Shown here piece by piece: positions 34,283 to 41,490 of a DNA stretch of 64,000 nt. This DNA is from Streptomyces sp. NBC_00490 (GTDB taxonomy: Bacteria; Actinomycetota; Actinomycetes; Streptomycetales; Streptomycetaceae). The notes under the pieces are model-generated. The model was not told where the DNA came from. It worked only from the letters and a program-made list of their open reading frames with translations, and did no database searches. Location of the stretch: NCBI RefSeq assembly GCF_036013645.1, contig NZ_CP107869.1:930001-994000 (forward strand), written 5' to 3'. The position numbers and the translations under genes were made by a program. Positions within the stretch are counted from its first letter, which is position 1. Each line of letters starts with the position of its first letter.

Positions 34283-34705
34283 ATGACTCAGCATGTCAGC
34301 GACGTGATGACGAGCGCACCGGTGTCCGTGGAACCGCAGACCTCGGTGACGGCCGTGGCCCGGATGATGCGGGACGAGAACATCGGTGCCGTACTGGTCA
34401 CCGACGGCGAACGACTGCGCGGTCTGGTCAGTGACCGCGACCTGGTGGTGCGCGCGCTGGCCGACGGCGGCGATCCGAACAACACGACGGTGGCGGACGC
34501 CTGCAGCGACGATCTGGTCACTGTGGGGCCCGACGACGACCTGAGCCGCGCCGTGGACATGATGCGTGAGCACGCCGTGCGCCGGATACCGGTCGTGGAC
34601 CAGGAGCAGCACGCGGTGGGCATCGTCTCCCTCGCCGACCTGGCCATCGAACGCGACCCGGAATCGGCGCTCGGCGACATCAGCGCCGCCAGGCCCAATA
34701 CGTAA
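34283..34705 (+). CDS. Tandem CBS domain protein
   Basis: A 140-residue protein made of two CBS domains: HVSDVMTSAPVSVEPQTSV with DENIGAVLVTD, and VADACSDDLVTVGPDDDL with HAVRRIPVVDQEQHAVGIVS. CBS pairs bind adenine nucleotides and usually sense energy state. The ATG at 34283 has GGAGTGCTCCC upstream. No enzymatic partner is fused; free CBS proteins like this accompany stress genes in Streptomyces. It diverges from the FUSC gene. Confidence 0.94.
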   Translation: MTQHVSDVMTSAPVSVEPQTSVTAVARMMRDENIGAVLVTDGERLRGLVSDRDLVVRALADGGDPNNTTVADACSDDLVTVGPDDDLSRAVDMMREHAVRRIPVVDQEQHAVGIVSLADLAIERDPESALGDISAARPNT

Positions 34706-34869
34706 CGCCCGCCTCGAACCGATCCGGCGAGAGGGACCGTTTCGCCACGGATCGGCCGGGAAACCCGGATCTTCCTCGTTCGTTGCGAAGGTGAGGACAG
34801 TGACCGGACAGCACGACGAACTGCCGATCCCGACAGCGACGCCATGAGAGCGAACACGCCAACCGTGCC

Positions 34870-35076
34870 ATGGTGATGCGGCTTCCGGAGGCCAGGCTCG
34901 ACCGGCCGCCCGCCGACACCACCGCGTCCTCGGACGGAGGACACGGCGGCCCCATGACACCGGACCCGCCCCGAGGCGGGTCGAAGGTCACCCCGCAGAC
35001 GGCCGCTCCGCCCCTGCACGCGCCGCCGCACGGCACACCTGATCAGCCGGCCAAGCCCAAGGCCAACCGGACGTAG
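34870..35076 (+). CDS. Possible small Pro-rich protein
   Basis: An open frame of 68 codons or, from ATG 34954, 41 codons (MTPDPPRGGSKVTPQTAAP). It is Pro/Thr/Ala-rich and resembles no family I know. GGAGG lies 15 bases before 34954. It precedes the DUF6480 gene, whose product is also Pro-rich in its first half. Weak candidate. Confidence 0.3.
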   Translation: MVMRLPEARLDRPPADTTASSDGGHGGPMTPDPPRGGSKVTPQTAAPPLHAPPHGTPDQPAKPKANRT

Positions 35077-35104
35077 CCGGCCTGGAGCCGAGAGGACATG
35101 CGCC

Positions 35105-35332
35105 ATGGCGACTCCTGACCCCGAACCGAGGCGAACCCCAGGGCTCGAACCAGGCGGCGGAGTGTCGCCCGGGGAGACTCCACCCGCCGAGGGCGGCACC
35201 CACGGCATCTCCCATCCGGAGCCGCCCGAGCTGCGCAAGGGATGGGGAGCGATGCCGCTCACCTTGATCATGGTGGTGGTGGCGCTGGTGGCAGTCGGGC
35301 TGATCGCCATGATGGTGGCCCTGATCGCGTGA
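35105..35332 (+). CDS. DUF6480-like small membrane protein
   Basis: A 75-residue protein: Pro/Gly-rich soluble part (GGGVSPGETPPAEGGTHGIS, PEPPELRKGW) then one C-terminal membrane segment, MPLTLIMVVVALVAVGLIAM. This is the pattern of the actinobacterial DUF6480 family, function unknown. The ATG at 35105 has GAGAGGACATGCGCC upstream, and a perfect terminator follows the stop. Confidence 0.75.
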   Translation: MATPDPEPRRTPGLEPGGGVSPGETPPAEGGTHGISHPEPPELRKGWGAMPLTLIMVVVALVAVGLIAMMVALIA

Positions 35333-35337
35333 CGCTT

Positions 35338-35374
35338 CCCGACGCTCCCGGCCGGCACAGCCGGGAGCGTCGGG
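35338..35374 (+). terminator. Strong hairpin terminator
   Basis: Perfect 15-bp stem (35338-35352 with 35360-35374) and a 7-nt loop, starting 6 nt after the DUF6480 stop codon. Confidence 0.85.
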
Positions 35375-35441
35375 ACTGCTGCTTGTCGACCCTTCTCGTC
35401 CCTCACAGTGGACGAATGTCCGCCACCGACCATCCAAGATT

Positions 35442-35455
35442 TCCTGAATTCAGGA
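35442..35455. promoter_or_regulatory. Perfect palindrome, CmtR operator candidate
   Basis: TCCTGAATTCAGGA, a perfect 14-bp palindrome 20 nt upstream of the cmtR-like start. A TACTGT hexamer at 35463-35468 would be the -10 element, so the message would begin near or at the start codon. Confidence 0.7.
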
Positions 35456-35474
35456 TTCGCTGTACTGTCGTGAT

Positions 35475-35810
35475 GTGCTGACCGTTGCCTCCGACATCGA
35501 CGTGCTGGCCCGCTTCGGCCGCGCGCTCGCCGATCCCATCCGCTGCCGCATCCTGCTCTCGCTGCGCCAGGCACCGGCCTATCCGGCCGACCTCGCCGAC
35601 CAGCTCGGCATCTCGCGCACCCGGCTCTCCAACCACCTGGCCTGTCTGCGCGACTGCGGCCTGGTGGTCACCGTGCCCGACGGCCGGCGCTCCCGCTACG
35701 AACTCGCCGACGAACGGTTCGGCCACGCCCTGGACCACCTGCGCGCCGCGGTCGTCGCGGTGGAGGCGGACAAGACCTGCCCCGACGCGGACAGGGACGG
35801 CTGCTGCTGA
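35475..35810 (+). CDS. cmtR: ArsR/SmtB-type metal sensor, CmtR-like
   Basis: A 111-residue ArsR-family repressor with winged helix at about 20-80 (LADQLGISRTRLSNHLACL). Cys57 and Cys61 in the recognition-helix segment HLACLRDCG and Cys102 near the C-terminus match the Cd(II)/Pb(II) ligand set Cys57, Cys61 and Cys102 known for mycobacterial CmtR; Cys24, Cys110 and Cys111 are extra. It should release DNA on binding soft heavy metals. The GTG at 35475 is only a few bases from the -10-like TACTGT and has no ribosome site, so translation may be leaderless. Its stop overlaps the ATG of the transporter (TGATG). Confidence 0.9.
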   Translation: MLTVASDIDVLARFGRALADPIRCRILLSLRQAPAYPADLADQLGISRTRLSNHLACLRDCGLVVTVPDGRRSRYELADERFGHALDHLRAAVVAVEADKTCPDADRDGCC

Positions 35811-36523
35811 TGACCGCGACATCCCTCGGACCCTCCCCGGCCCGCCGCGAGACACTCGCCCGGCGGATACGGCTGCTGGTCGGCGCGACGATCATCTACA
35901 ACGTCGTCGAGGCCGTCGCGGCCCTGACGGCGGGCACGATCGCCTCGTCCACCGCACTGATCGGCTTCGGCCTGGACTCCGTCATCGAGGTCTCCTCCGC
36001 CGCCGCGGTCGCCTGGCAGTTCTCCGCCCGCGACCACGCGGTCCGTGAAGCCCGGGAGCACACCACGCTGCGGATCATCGCGGTCTCCTTCTTCGTGCTC
36101 GCCGCCTACGTGACCACCGACGCCGTCCGCGCGCTGACCGGTACGGGCGAGGCCGAGCCCTCCCTGCCGGGCATCCTCCTCGCCGCCCTCTCTCTGGCGG
36201 TGATGCCGTTCCTGTCCGCCGCCCAGCGGCGCGCCGGACGGGAACTCGGCTCCGCCTCCGCCGTCGCCGACTCCAAACAGACGCTGCTGTGCACCTACCT
36301 CTCGGCGGTGCTCCTGGCCGGCCTGGTCCTCAACGCCGCTCTCGGCTGGTCCTGGGCCGACCCCTTCGCCGCCCTCGCCATCGCCGCCCTCGCCGTCAAG
36401 GAGGGCCGCGACGCCTGGCAGGGCAAAGGCTGCTGCGCCCCGGCAACCGCACCCGCGACCACCTCGCCGAGCGACGACGTGGACGCGTGCGGCTGTGGAG
36501 CCGACTGCGCATGCTGTTCGTGA
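35810..36523 (+). CDS. CDF-type heavy metal exporter with Cys-rich tail
   Basis: A 237-residue cation transporter with about six membrane helices: NVVEAVAALTAGTIASSTAL, SLIGFGLDSVIEVSS-like IGFGLDSVIEVSS with the metal-binding Asp, SFFVLAAYVTTDAVRAL, ILLAALSLAVMPFLS, and the second site ASAVADSKQT. It ends in a Cys-rich tail, DACGCGADCACCS, plus GKGCCAP before it, suited to soft metals. It starts at the overlap TGATG with cmtR, so the pair is translationally coupled and should form a Cd/Pb/Zn efflux unit induced by metal. Confidence 0.92.
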   Translation: MTATSLGPSPARRETLARRIRLLVGATIIYNVVEAVAALTAGTIASSTALIGFGLDSVIEVSSAAAVAWQFSARDHAVREAREHTTLRIIAVSFFVLAAYVTTDAVRALTGTGEAEPSLPGILLAALSLAVMPFLSAAQRRAGRELGSASAVADSKQTLLCTYLSAVLLAGLVLNAALGWSWADPFAALAIAALAVKEGRDAWQGKGCCAPATAPATTSPSDDVDACGCGADCACCS

Positions 36524-36599
36524 ACAGCTCGTTGCGGACCGCCCTCAGTACCTTCCGGGGCACTGATACTGGCCAGGCAATCGATCAACAGGAGCAGCG

Positions 36600-37385
36600 G
36601 TGGACTGGACATGGGCGGGAGGGCTGGTCGCGGGCCTGCTGATCGCGACCGTGACCGCCCCGGTGGGGGTGTCCGGAGCGGTGTTCCTCCTCCCCATCCA
36701 GCTGAGTGTCTTCGGCGTGCCCAATCCCGCGGTCACCCCGACCAATCTGCTGTACAACGTCGTCGCCGGACCAGGAGCCCTGTGGCGCTACCGGCGCGAC
36801 GGGGCGCTGCGCGGCGACCTCGCCCGGCGTCTGGTGCTGGGCACCCTGCCGGGTGTCGTCCTCGGCGCCGCCATCCGCGTCTTCGCCCTCCCCGGCCCGG
36901 GCGTCTTCCGGCTCCTGATCGCCGCCCTGCTGCTGCCGCTCGGCCTGTGGCTGTGCCTGCGCGCCCTCACCCCGGCTCGTCACCGGCCGCCGCCCGCAGG
37001 CGAGTTGAGCCCACGCGCACTCACCGGCCTCGCCCTGGCGGTCGGAGTGGTCGGCGGTATCTACGGCATCGGCGGCGGCTCCCTCCTCGGACCGATCCTC
37101 GTCGGACGCGGCCTGCCCGTCGCCCGCGTCGCCCCGGCCGCACTCGCCGCCACGTTCGCCACCTCCGTCGTCGGCGCCACCGCCTACGCGCTGCTCTCCT
37201 TCGTCAGCTCCGCGGACGTCGCCCCCGACTGGTGGCTCGGACTCGCCTGCGGCACCGGCGGACTGATCGGCGGCTACCTCGGCGCCCGTCTCCAACCTCG
37301 TCTGCCTGAACAGGTTCTACGGCTCCTGCTCGGCGCCCTCGCCGCGGGCCTCGGCGCTCTGTACGCGGTCCAGACCCTGAACTGA
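36600..37385 (+). CDS. TauE/SafE family membrane permease
   Basis: A 261-residue TauE/SafE-type exporter: about eight membrane helices, the N-terminal repeat GVSGAVFLLPIQLSVFGVPNPAVTPTNLLYNVVAG and the second copy GVVGGIYGIGGGSLLGPILVG with LAATFATSVVGATAY. Family members move sulfite, sulfonates or sulfoacetate. The GTG at 36600 has CAGGAGCAGC. It follows the CDF gene by 76 nt, so it probably belongs to the metal-responsive unit; the transported anion is unknown. Confidence 0.9.
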   Translation: MDWTWAGGLVAGLLIATVTAPVGVSGAVFLLPIQLSVFGVPNPAVTPTNLLYNVVAGPGALWRYRRDGALRGDLARRLVLGTLPGVVLGAAIRVFALPGPGVFRLLIAALLLPLGLWLCLRALTPARHRPPPAGELSPRALTGLALAVGVVGGIYGIGGGSLLGPILVGRGLPVARVAPAALAATFATSVVGATAYALLSFVSSADVAPDWWLGLACGTGGLIGGYLGARLQPRLPEQVLRLLLGALAAGLGALYAVQTLN

Positions 37386-37876
37386 TGCCGGTCCAGGGGA
37401 CGATCCGCCCGCCATCTCCGAACCTGCGCCGCGAGCGGGGTTCTTTCTCGCGGGTCACGGTTTCCTCGGTCACGCACACAAGAGTGCCTGGCCAGGTCCT
37501 GTTCCGATCTTCCTGAGCGCTCTCCGCCCCCGGCACCGGGCGGGCTCCAACCCGGCCCGGGGACGAGCTCATGCCGAGGCGCCGGCTGGAGCCGCATCGC
37601 CGACAACGCGGCTCCAGCCTCTGCCTTCCGGTGCGGCGCGACTCCCGCAGCGCCGACGCCGGAGAGCATCCCGCACGAGGACCTTTGCGAGGGGAGCTCG
37701 GTCCTCGCACTTCGGCCGCCGCCGCAGGCGCGGCGGCGGCCGGATACTGAAAGCCTCCCACCACCACCGCGCCCTGTCTGCCATGTCGGCAAACCGGCCC
37801 CCAGCCCGCCCCTGGCCCGCTCCGGTATCGGGCCAGGACGAAGGCCGCACAGCAGCGGCGACCGCGTCCGTGCTGG
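37386..37876. other. Intergenic region with one strong hairpin
   Basis: No coding frame here is convincing. A perfect 13-bp inverted repeat, 37713-37725 with 37730-37742 around AGGC, is the main structure. It is not followed by a T run, and lies 330 nt beyond the permease stop, so it may be a bidirectional terminator or an RNA structure. Confidence 0.5.
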
Positions 37877-38305
37877 TCAGCCTGGCGGCCGGGGCTCCAC
37901 CTCGTTCACCACCTGGGCGGCCATGCGCAGGCAGATCACGGGGAGTTCGGGGGCGTCGCGGATCCAGTCCTCGGTGTCGACGCCGGCCACCACTCCTGCC
38001 GTCCACAGGGTCGCCAGCAGGCGGGTGGCCAGGTCGCGCTCGGCTCCCGTGGCCGTGGGAGCCTGACGACGGACGGCGACGGTCGCCTGCTCGATCAGGG
38101 ACGGCTCCAGCAGCCACCGGATCCCGGCCCCGGCCCCGGCCTCCACAAGGAAACCCGCATAGATCGCCATGAAGATGCGCGCGGTGTCGGACTCCTTCTC
38201 CAGACCGACCCGGGCCTGCTCGGTGAACTGCGAGATCAGGCCCAGGTGGTCACTCAGATGACTCGACGGCGTCCCACGGCTTCGCCGTCGCTCGCCATTA
38301 GTCAT
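37877..38305 (-). CDS. Hypothetical protein, 142 aa
   Basis: I do not recognise this protein. It has an all-helical look with segments FMAIYAGFLVEAGAGAGIRW, LEPSLIEQATVAVRRQAPT, ATRLLATLWTAGVVAGVDTE and PVICLRMAAQVVNE. Composition and codon bias support coding. The last helices are reminiscent of the ligand-binding half of a TetR-type protein without a DNA-binding part, which is speculative. It is followed, upstream on the same strand, by the STAS gene with 18 nt between them, so co-transcription is likely. Confidence 0.6.
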   Translation of the reverse strand: MTNGERRRSRGTPSSHLSDHLGLISQFTEQARVGLEKESDTARIFMAIYAGFLVEAGAGAGIRWLLEPSLIEQATVAVRRQAPTATGAERDLATRLLATLWTAGVVAGVDTEDWIRDAPELPVICLRMAAQVVNEVEPRPPG

Positions 38306-38323
38306 GTCCGCACCATCCCGGCG

Positions 38324-38728
38324 TCAAGAGCTCTTCCCGAGCTCGGGCCGGCCCCGCCCTTCAGTGGAAGGCCCGCCGACGGTCAGAGCCTGCTCAACGC
38401 TGTCATGGACCGCCAGCACCCCGGTCAGACCCACGATGCGCAACACCGCGTGAGGCCATCTGCGCGACACCACCACCCGCACCGCGATCCCCTGCTCACC
38501 CGCCTGCTGCCGCAGGTCCTCCAGCACCGCCACCCCGGCCATGGTCAGGAACGGGGCAGCGGCCCAGTCCACGACCACCGCGGCCACGCCGTCCGGCGAG
38601 GAGGGGCTGAAGTGGGTGCGGCACAACGACCGCAGGTCCCGCCGGAGCAGTTCAGCGTTGCCGATGTCCACCTCCGGGGGCATCTCCACGATCAGACAGT
38701 CCTGCCGGATGGACGTTCGAAGCGTCAT
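38324..38728 (-). CDS. STAS domain protein, anti-sigma factor antagonist-like
   Basis: A 134-residue STAS protein: MTLRTSIRQDCLIVEMPPEV, IGNAELLRRDLRSLC, then VVVDWAAAPFLTMAGVAVLE and SRRWPHAVLRIVGLTGVLAV. In anti-sigma antagonists the loop is Asp-Ser-x-Gly with a phosphorylatable Ser; here it is FLTMAG, with Thr at the corresponding place. It may therefore be regulated by Thr phosphorylation or be a pure binding protein. The ATG at 38728 is chosen by family fit. It could be a target of the SpoIIE phosphatase at 27-29 kb, but that is inference. Confidence 0.86.
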   Translation of the reverse strand: MTLRTSIRQDCLIVEMPPEVDIGNAELLRRDLRSLCRTHFSPSSPDGVAAVVVDWAAAPFLTMAGVAVLEDLRQQAGEQGIAVRVVVSRRWPHAVLRIVGLTGVLAVHDSVEQALTVGGPSTEGRGRPELGKSS

Positions 38729-38957
38729 GAGGACCGCCTCCGCACTGCCGTTGCCTCTGCACAAGTGCCGTCTCAAGGCACAACAGCAGTATGCCCATCC
38801 GAAATCGCGATTTCAGCCGACTTGAGCCAGAGAAAGGGACCGAGACGTTCCCGCACACCAACACGGCGGCCGCTCAGCGCAAACCGGACAGCACTGCCAC
38901 GGCCGTAGCCCGCCCGTGGACGGGCACTCCACGCGGGCCGCCCGATCGGTCAGCCGG

Positions 38958-39410
38958 TCACGTGCCCACAGCAGTGCGGGACGGGACGCAGGCGGTCAGC
39001 TCCGCACGGCCGAACAACAGGGCGTAGCCGGAAGGGAGTTGGGCGAGGATGCGGTTGAGGAGTTCCTCGCCGGCGAGCTGGGCCACGATGCGCAGGACGG
39101 TGCCGGTGTCCCAGCGTGTGGTGGCCAGACTGCCGCCGGTGCGTGACGCCAGCTCCTTGACGAAGCCCCAGCCGGTGAGGGGTTCGGTGGCGGGGATCTG
39201 GGAGGTGAACGTGACAGCGGCCTCGTACGGCAGTCGGGCCGCGAGTTCCACGCGTTCATCGCCCGTGAGCTGACGTCCGAAGGCGTCCAGCACGGCGCGC
39301 ACGGCCTGTTCGGCCTGGGCGCGGGTGGCATAGGCGCCTTCGTAGCGCACTTGTTCCAGCATCTGCTCGAACGTGACACCCGTGATGCCCGGTAGTTGCT
39401 GGTCGATCAT
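38958..39410 (-). CDS. DUF2267 family protein
   Basis: A 150-residue helical protein of the DUF2267 family: TFEQMLEQVRYEGAYATRAQ, AVLDAFGRQLTGDERVELAARLP, then LNRILAQLPSGYALLFGR. The repeat of helical hairpins is typical; the family has no assigned activity but often accompanies Hsp20 and CBS-domain genes in stress clusters. The start is ATG 39410. A second copy follows upstream at 39.5-39.9 kb on the same strand, 108 nt away, with modest similarity. Confidence 0.9.
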   Translation of the reverse strand: MIDQQLPGITGVTFEQMLEQVRYEGAYATRAQAEQAVRAVLDAFGRQLTGDERVELAARLPYEAAVTFTSQIPATEPLTGWGFVKELASRTGGSLATTRWDTGTVLRIVAQLAGEELLNRILAQLPSGYALLFGRAELTACVPSRTAVGT

Positions 39411-39518
39411 CGCTGACGCGGTTGCCTTTCTCGTCGAGGATGGTTCGCCGGTGAGCGGCGCAAAATCCCCCGCCCCCGGTCTCGGCGTCGCCTGGGCGGA
39501 GGAGTGCGGCTGCCGGTG

Positions 39519-39914
39519 CTAGACGCGCTGAGGGTGGCCGAACAACAGGTCATAACCCGCCGGGAGTTGGAGCAGTATGCGGCGGGTGAGCTCATCGCCC
39601 GCCGCATCGGCGGCCACGCTGAGCACGGCGCTCACGTCCCAGGCGGCGGTCTGTTCGGTCGCTCCCTCGATCCATGCCGCGGTGGCCCTCACGAACCGCT
39701 CGGGGGACAGCGGCTCGCGCGCCTGGAGCGGGTTGACCAGGATGAGCGCCAGCTCCTCCGGCAGCCGTGCGGCCAGTTCCGCTCTCACCTCGCCCACCAC
39801 GTGCGCACCCAGCATCGCCAACACCGTGCGGGCGGCCCGCGCGGCTTCCTCGGTGCTCTCGTATCCGCCGCGTTCCTTGACGTGGTCGAGGAACGCCTCC
39901 CATCGCATCACCAT
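39519..39914 (-). CDS. DUF2267 family protein
   Basis: A 131-residue DUF2267 protein: RWEAFLDHVKERGGYESTEE, VLAMLGAHVVGEVRAELAARLP and LTRRILLQLPAGYDLLFGHP. It shares the late motif LxRILxQLPxGYxLLFG with the downstream copy, so the two come from one ancestral gene. GGGAGCAGC precedes ATG 39914. The Hsp18 gene ends 92 nt upstream, so hsp18 and both DUF2267 genes may form one heat- or stress-induced message. Confidence 0.92.
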   Translation of the reverse strand: MVMRWEAFLDHVKERGGYESTEEAARAARTVLAMLGAHVVGEVRAELAARLPEELALILVNPLQAREPLSPERFVRATAAWIEGATEQTAAWDVSAVLSVAADAAGDELTRRILLQLPAGYDLLFGHPQRV

Positions 39915-40006
39915 TGCTGCTCCCGTGCCTGTGTGTGGGCGGCGAACGGAGGACGGGGCCGCTCACGGGGAGGCCGTCCCCGTCCTCCGGTGCGGCCGGA
40001 AGGGGT

Positions 40007-40441
40007 TCAGCCGCTGATCTCCTTGCGCGTGGACCCGCCACCGATGGTGATCTTGCGGGGCTTGGCGCGCTCGGCGATCGGGATACGCAGGGTCAGCACC
40101 CCCGCGTCGTAGTCCGCCTTGATGTGCTCGGTGTCCAGGCTGTCGGCGAGTACGACCTGGCGGGAGAAGACGCCCAGCGGCCGCTCGGAGAGCTCCATCT
40201 GGACGTCGTCCGCCTTGTTGACGGGACGGCGCTCGGCCTTGACAGTCAGCATGTTCCGCTCGACGTCGATGTCGATCGCGTCCGAGGCCACACCGGGCAG
40301 GTCGAAGGCGATCACGTACTCCTCGCCCTCACGGTAGGCGTCCATCGGCATCGCCGACGGCCGCGACCAGGTGCCGTTCGTGTTCAGGAGCTGCTGGGTG
40401 AGCCGGTCGAGCTCACGGAAAGGGTCGGTACGCATCAACAT
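40007..40441 (-). CDS. hsp18: Small heat shock protein Hsp18 (Hsp20 family)
   Basis: A 144-residue alpha-crystallin type chaperone: [19 protein letters not shown], the strand [20 protein letters not shown], and the C-terminal [22 protein letters not shown] with the I-x-I-type tail. It binds unfolding proteins as an ATP-independent holdase. The ATG at 40441 has GGAGGTGTTTGACG upstream; a TTG two codons before it is less likely. Two TGTCATC/GATGACA repeats lie between it and the divergent RheA-like gene, matching the RheA control known for Streptomyces albus hsp18, so heat should release it. Confidence 0.95.
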   Translation of the reverse strand: MLMRTDPFRELDRLTQQLLNTNGTWSRPSAMPMDAYREGEEYVIAFDLPGVASDAIDIDVERNMLTVKAERRPVNKADDVQMELSERPLGVFSRQVVLADSLDTEHIKADYDAGVLTLRIPIAERAKPRKITIGGGSTRKEISG

Positions 40442-40507
40442 CGTCAAACACCTCCAGCGTTCGGATCAGGCACTGTGCCAATGCGTTCACCTGCCATCGT
40501 TGTAACA

Positions 40508-40526
40508 TGTCATCCAAACGATGACA
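40508..40526. promoter_or_regulatory. RheA-type operator 1
   Basis: TGTCATC-CAAAC-GATGACA, a perfect 7-bp inverted repeat with 5-nt spacer. It matches the RheA operator pattern TGTCATC-N5-GATGACA described for Streptomyces albus. Confidence 0.85.
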
Positions 40527-40534
40527 AGTTCTGA

Positions 40535-40552
40535 GTCATCGAAAGGATGACA
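40535..40552. promoter_or_regulatory. RheA-type operator 2
   Basis: GTCATC-GAAAG-GATGACA, second copy of the same operator, 9 bases from the first and 17 bases before the rheA-like start codon. Confidence 0.8.
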
Positions 40553-40568
40553 TGACTGTGGAGGCCCG

Positions 40569-41246
40569 ATGACCAGGGATGATGAGCCCACCCCCCGCGC
40601 CCACGGCCTCTCGCCGGCATCGTTCCTCGCCGCCGCGACAGCGCTGGACACGATCCACGAGGCCCTGCACACCGCACAGACCGGACAGGACGGCGCGCCC
40701 CCTGAGTCCGATCAGAGCGGTTCCGAGCGGGCACTCGCCGTGCTCCTGCTGCTGCGCGAGGCACGCGAGCAACTCGCCGAGTGGGAACCGGGCCTGATCG
40801 AAGCCGCACGGGAGGCCGGCGCCAGCTGGGCCGACCTCGCCCACCCGCTCGGCGTCTCCAGCCGCCAGGCTGCCGAACGCCGCTACCTGCGCGTTCGCCC
40901 GGGAACGCCGGGGTCCACGGGCGAGCAGCGGGTGACAGCCACCCGCGACCGCCGCGCCGCCGACCGCACCGTCACCGCCTGGGCCCGCGCCAACGCCGCC
41001 ACCCTGCGCCGGCTCGCCGGTCAGATCACGGCGCTCACCGATCTCCCCGCCGCCGCCCGGACCCCGCTGGCCGCACTCAACGCGGCTCTCGCCGACAACG
41101 ACCCGGCTGCCCTCGTCGCCCCTCTGACGGACGCGCACCCCTACCTGGCAGGCCACCCCGGCCTCGCCGCCCGTGTCGACGACCTCACCCACCACACCGG
41201 CCGACTCCGCCGACGCAGCGAAGACCAGCGCCGTAACCGCGCCTGA
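40569..41246 (+). CDS. rheA: HSP18 transcriptional regulator (RheA-like)
   Basis: A 225-residue protein divergent from hsp18. It has an N-terminal helical region (TALDTIHEALHTAQTGQD), then LREAREQLAEWEPGLIEAAR, a helix-turn-helix-like EAGASWADLAHPLGVSSRQA, and a basic stretch RRAADRTVTAWARANAATLR. This is the type of protein annotated in Streptomyces as HSP18 transcriptional regulator. RheA of S. albus is a thermosensing repressor of its own gene and hsp18; position and operators here fit the same role. The ATG at 40569 comes right after the second operator. Slightly longer than the 199 residues I recall for RheA. Confidence 0.85.
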   Translation: MTRDDEPTPRAHGLSPASFLAAATALDTIHEALHTAQTGQDGAPPESDQSGSERALAVLLLLREAREQLAEWEPGLIEAAREAGASWADLAHPLGVSSRQAAERRYLRVRPGTPGSTGEQRVTATRDRRAADRTVTAWARANAATLRRLAGQITALTDLPAAARTPLAALNAALADNDPAALVAPLTDAHPYLAGHPGLAARVDDLTHHTGRLRRRSEDQRRNRA

Positions 41247-41490
41247 CCCGCTGCGATCTCGTGATGGACGGCCGTACTACGGGCAACGACGGCCCGGGAC
41301 CTGGGACTTCCAGCACCAGGGCCCGAGCCACCACCTGCCGGCGCTGCGCACAGCGCACCGCGGCCTGCACGCATGCCACCGTGATTTCGAGCGGGGCCTT
41401 CACCGCATCGCCGAGCCGGCTCGGGCCGGCGGCCCACCCCGTCGGGGAGTTGGACGCCGCCGCCGATGTCCTCGGTCCGGCCTCCTCGCG

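Noticed and set aside
37204..37767. Minus-strand frame of 187 codons after the TauE-like gene
   Set aside because: It overlaps the permease gene antisense, is Arg/Gly/Ser-rich and contains the 13-bp hairpin; no domain visible.
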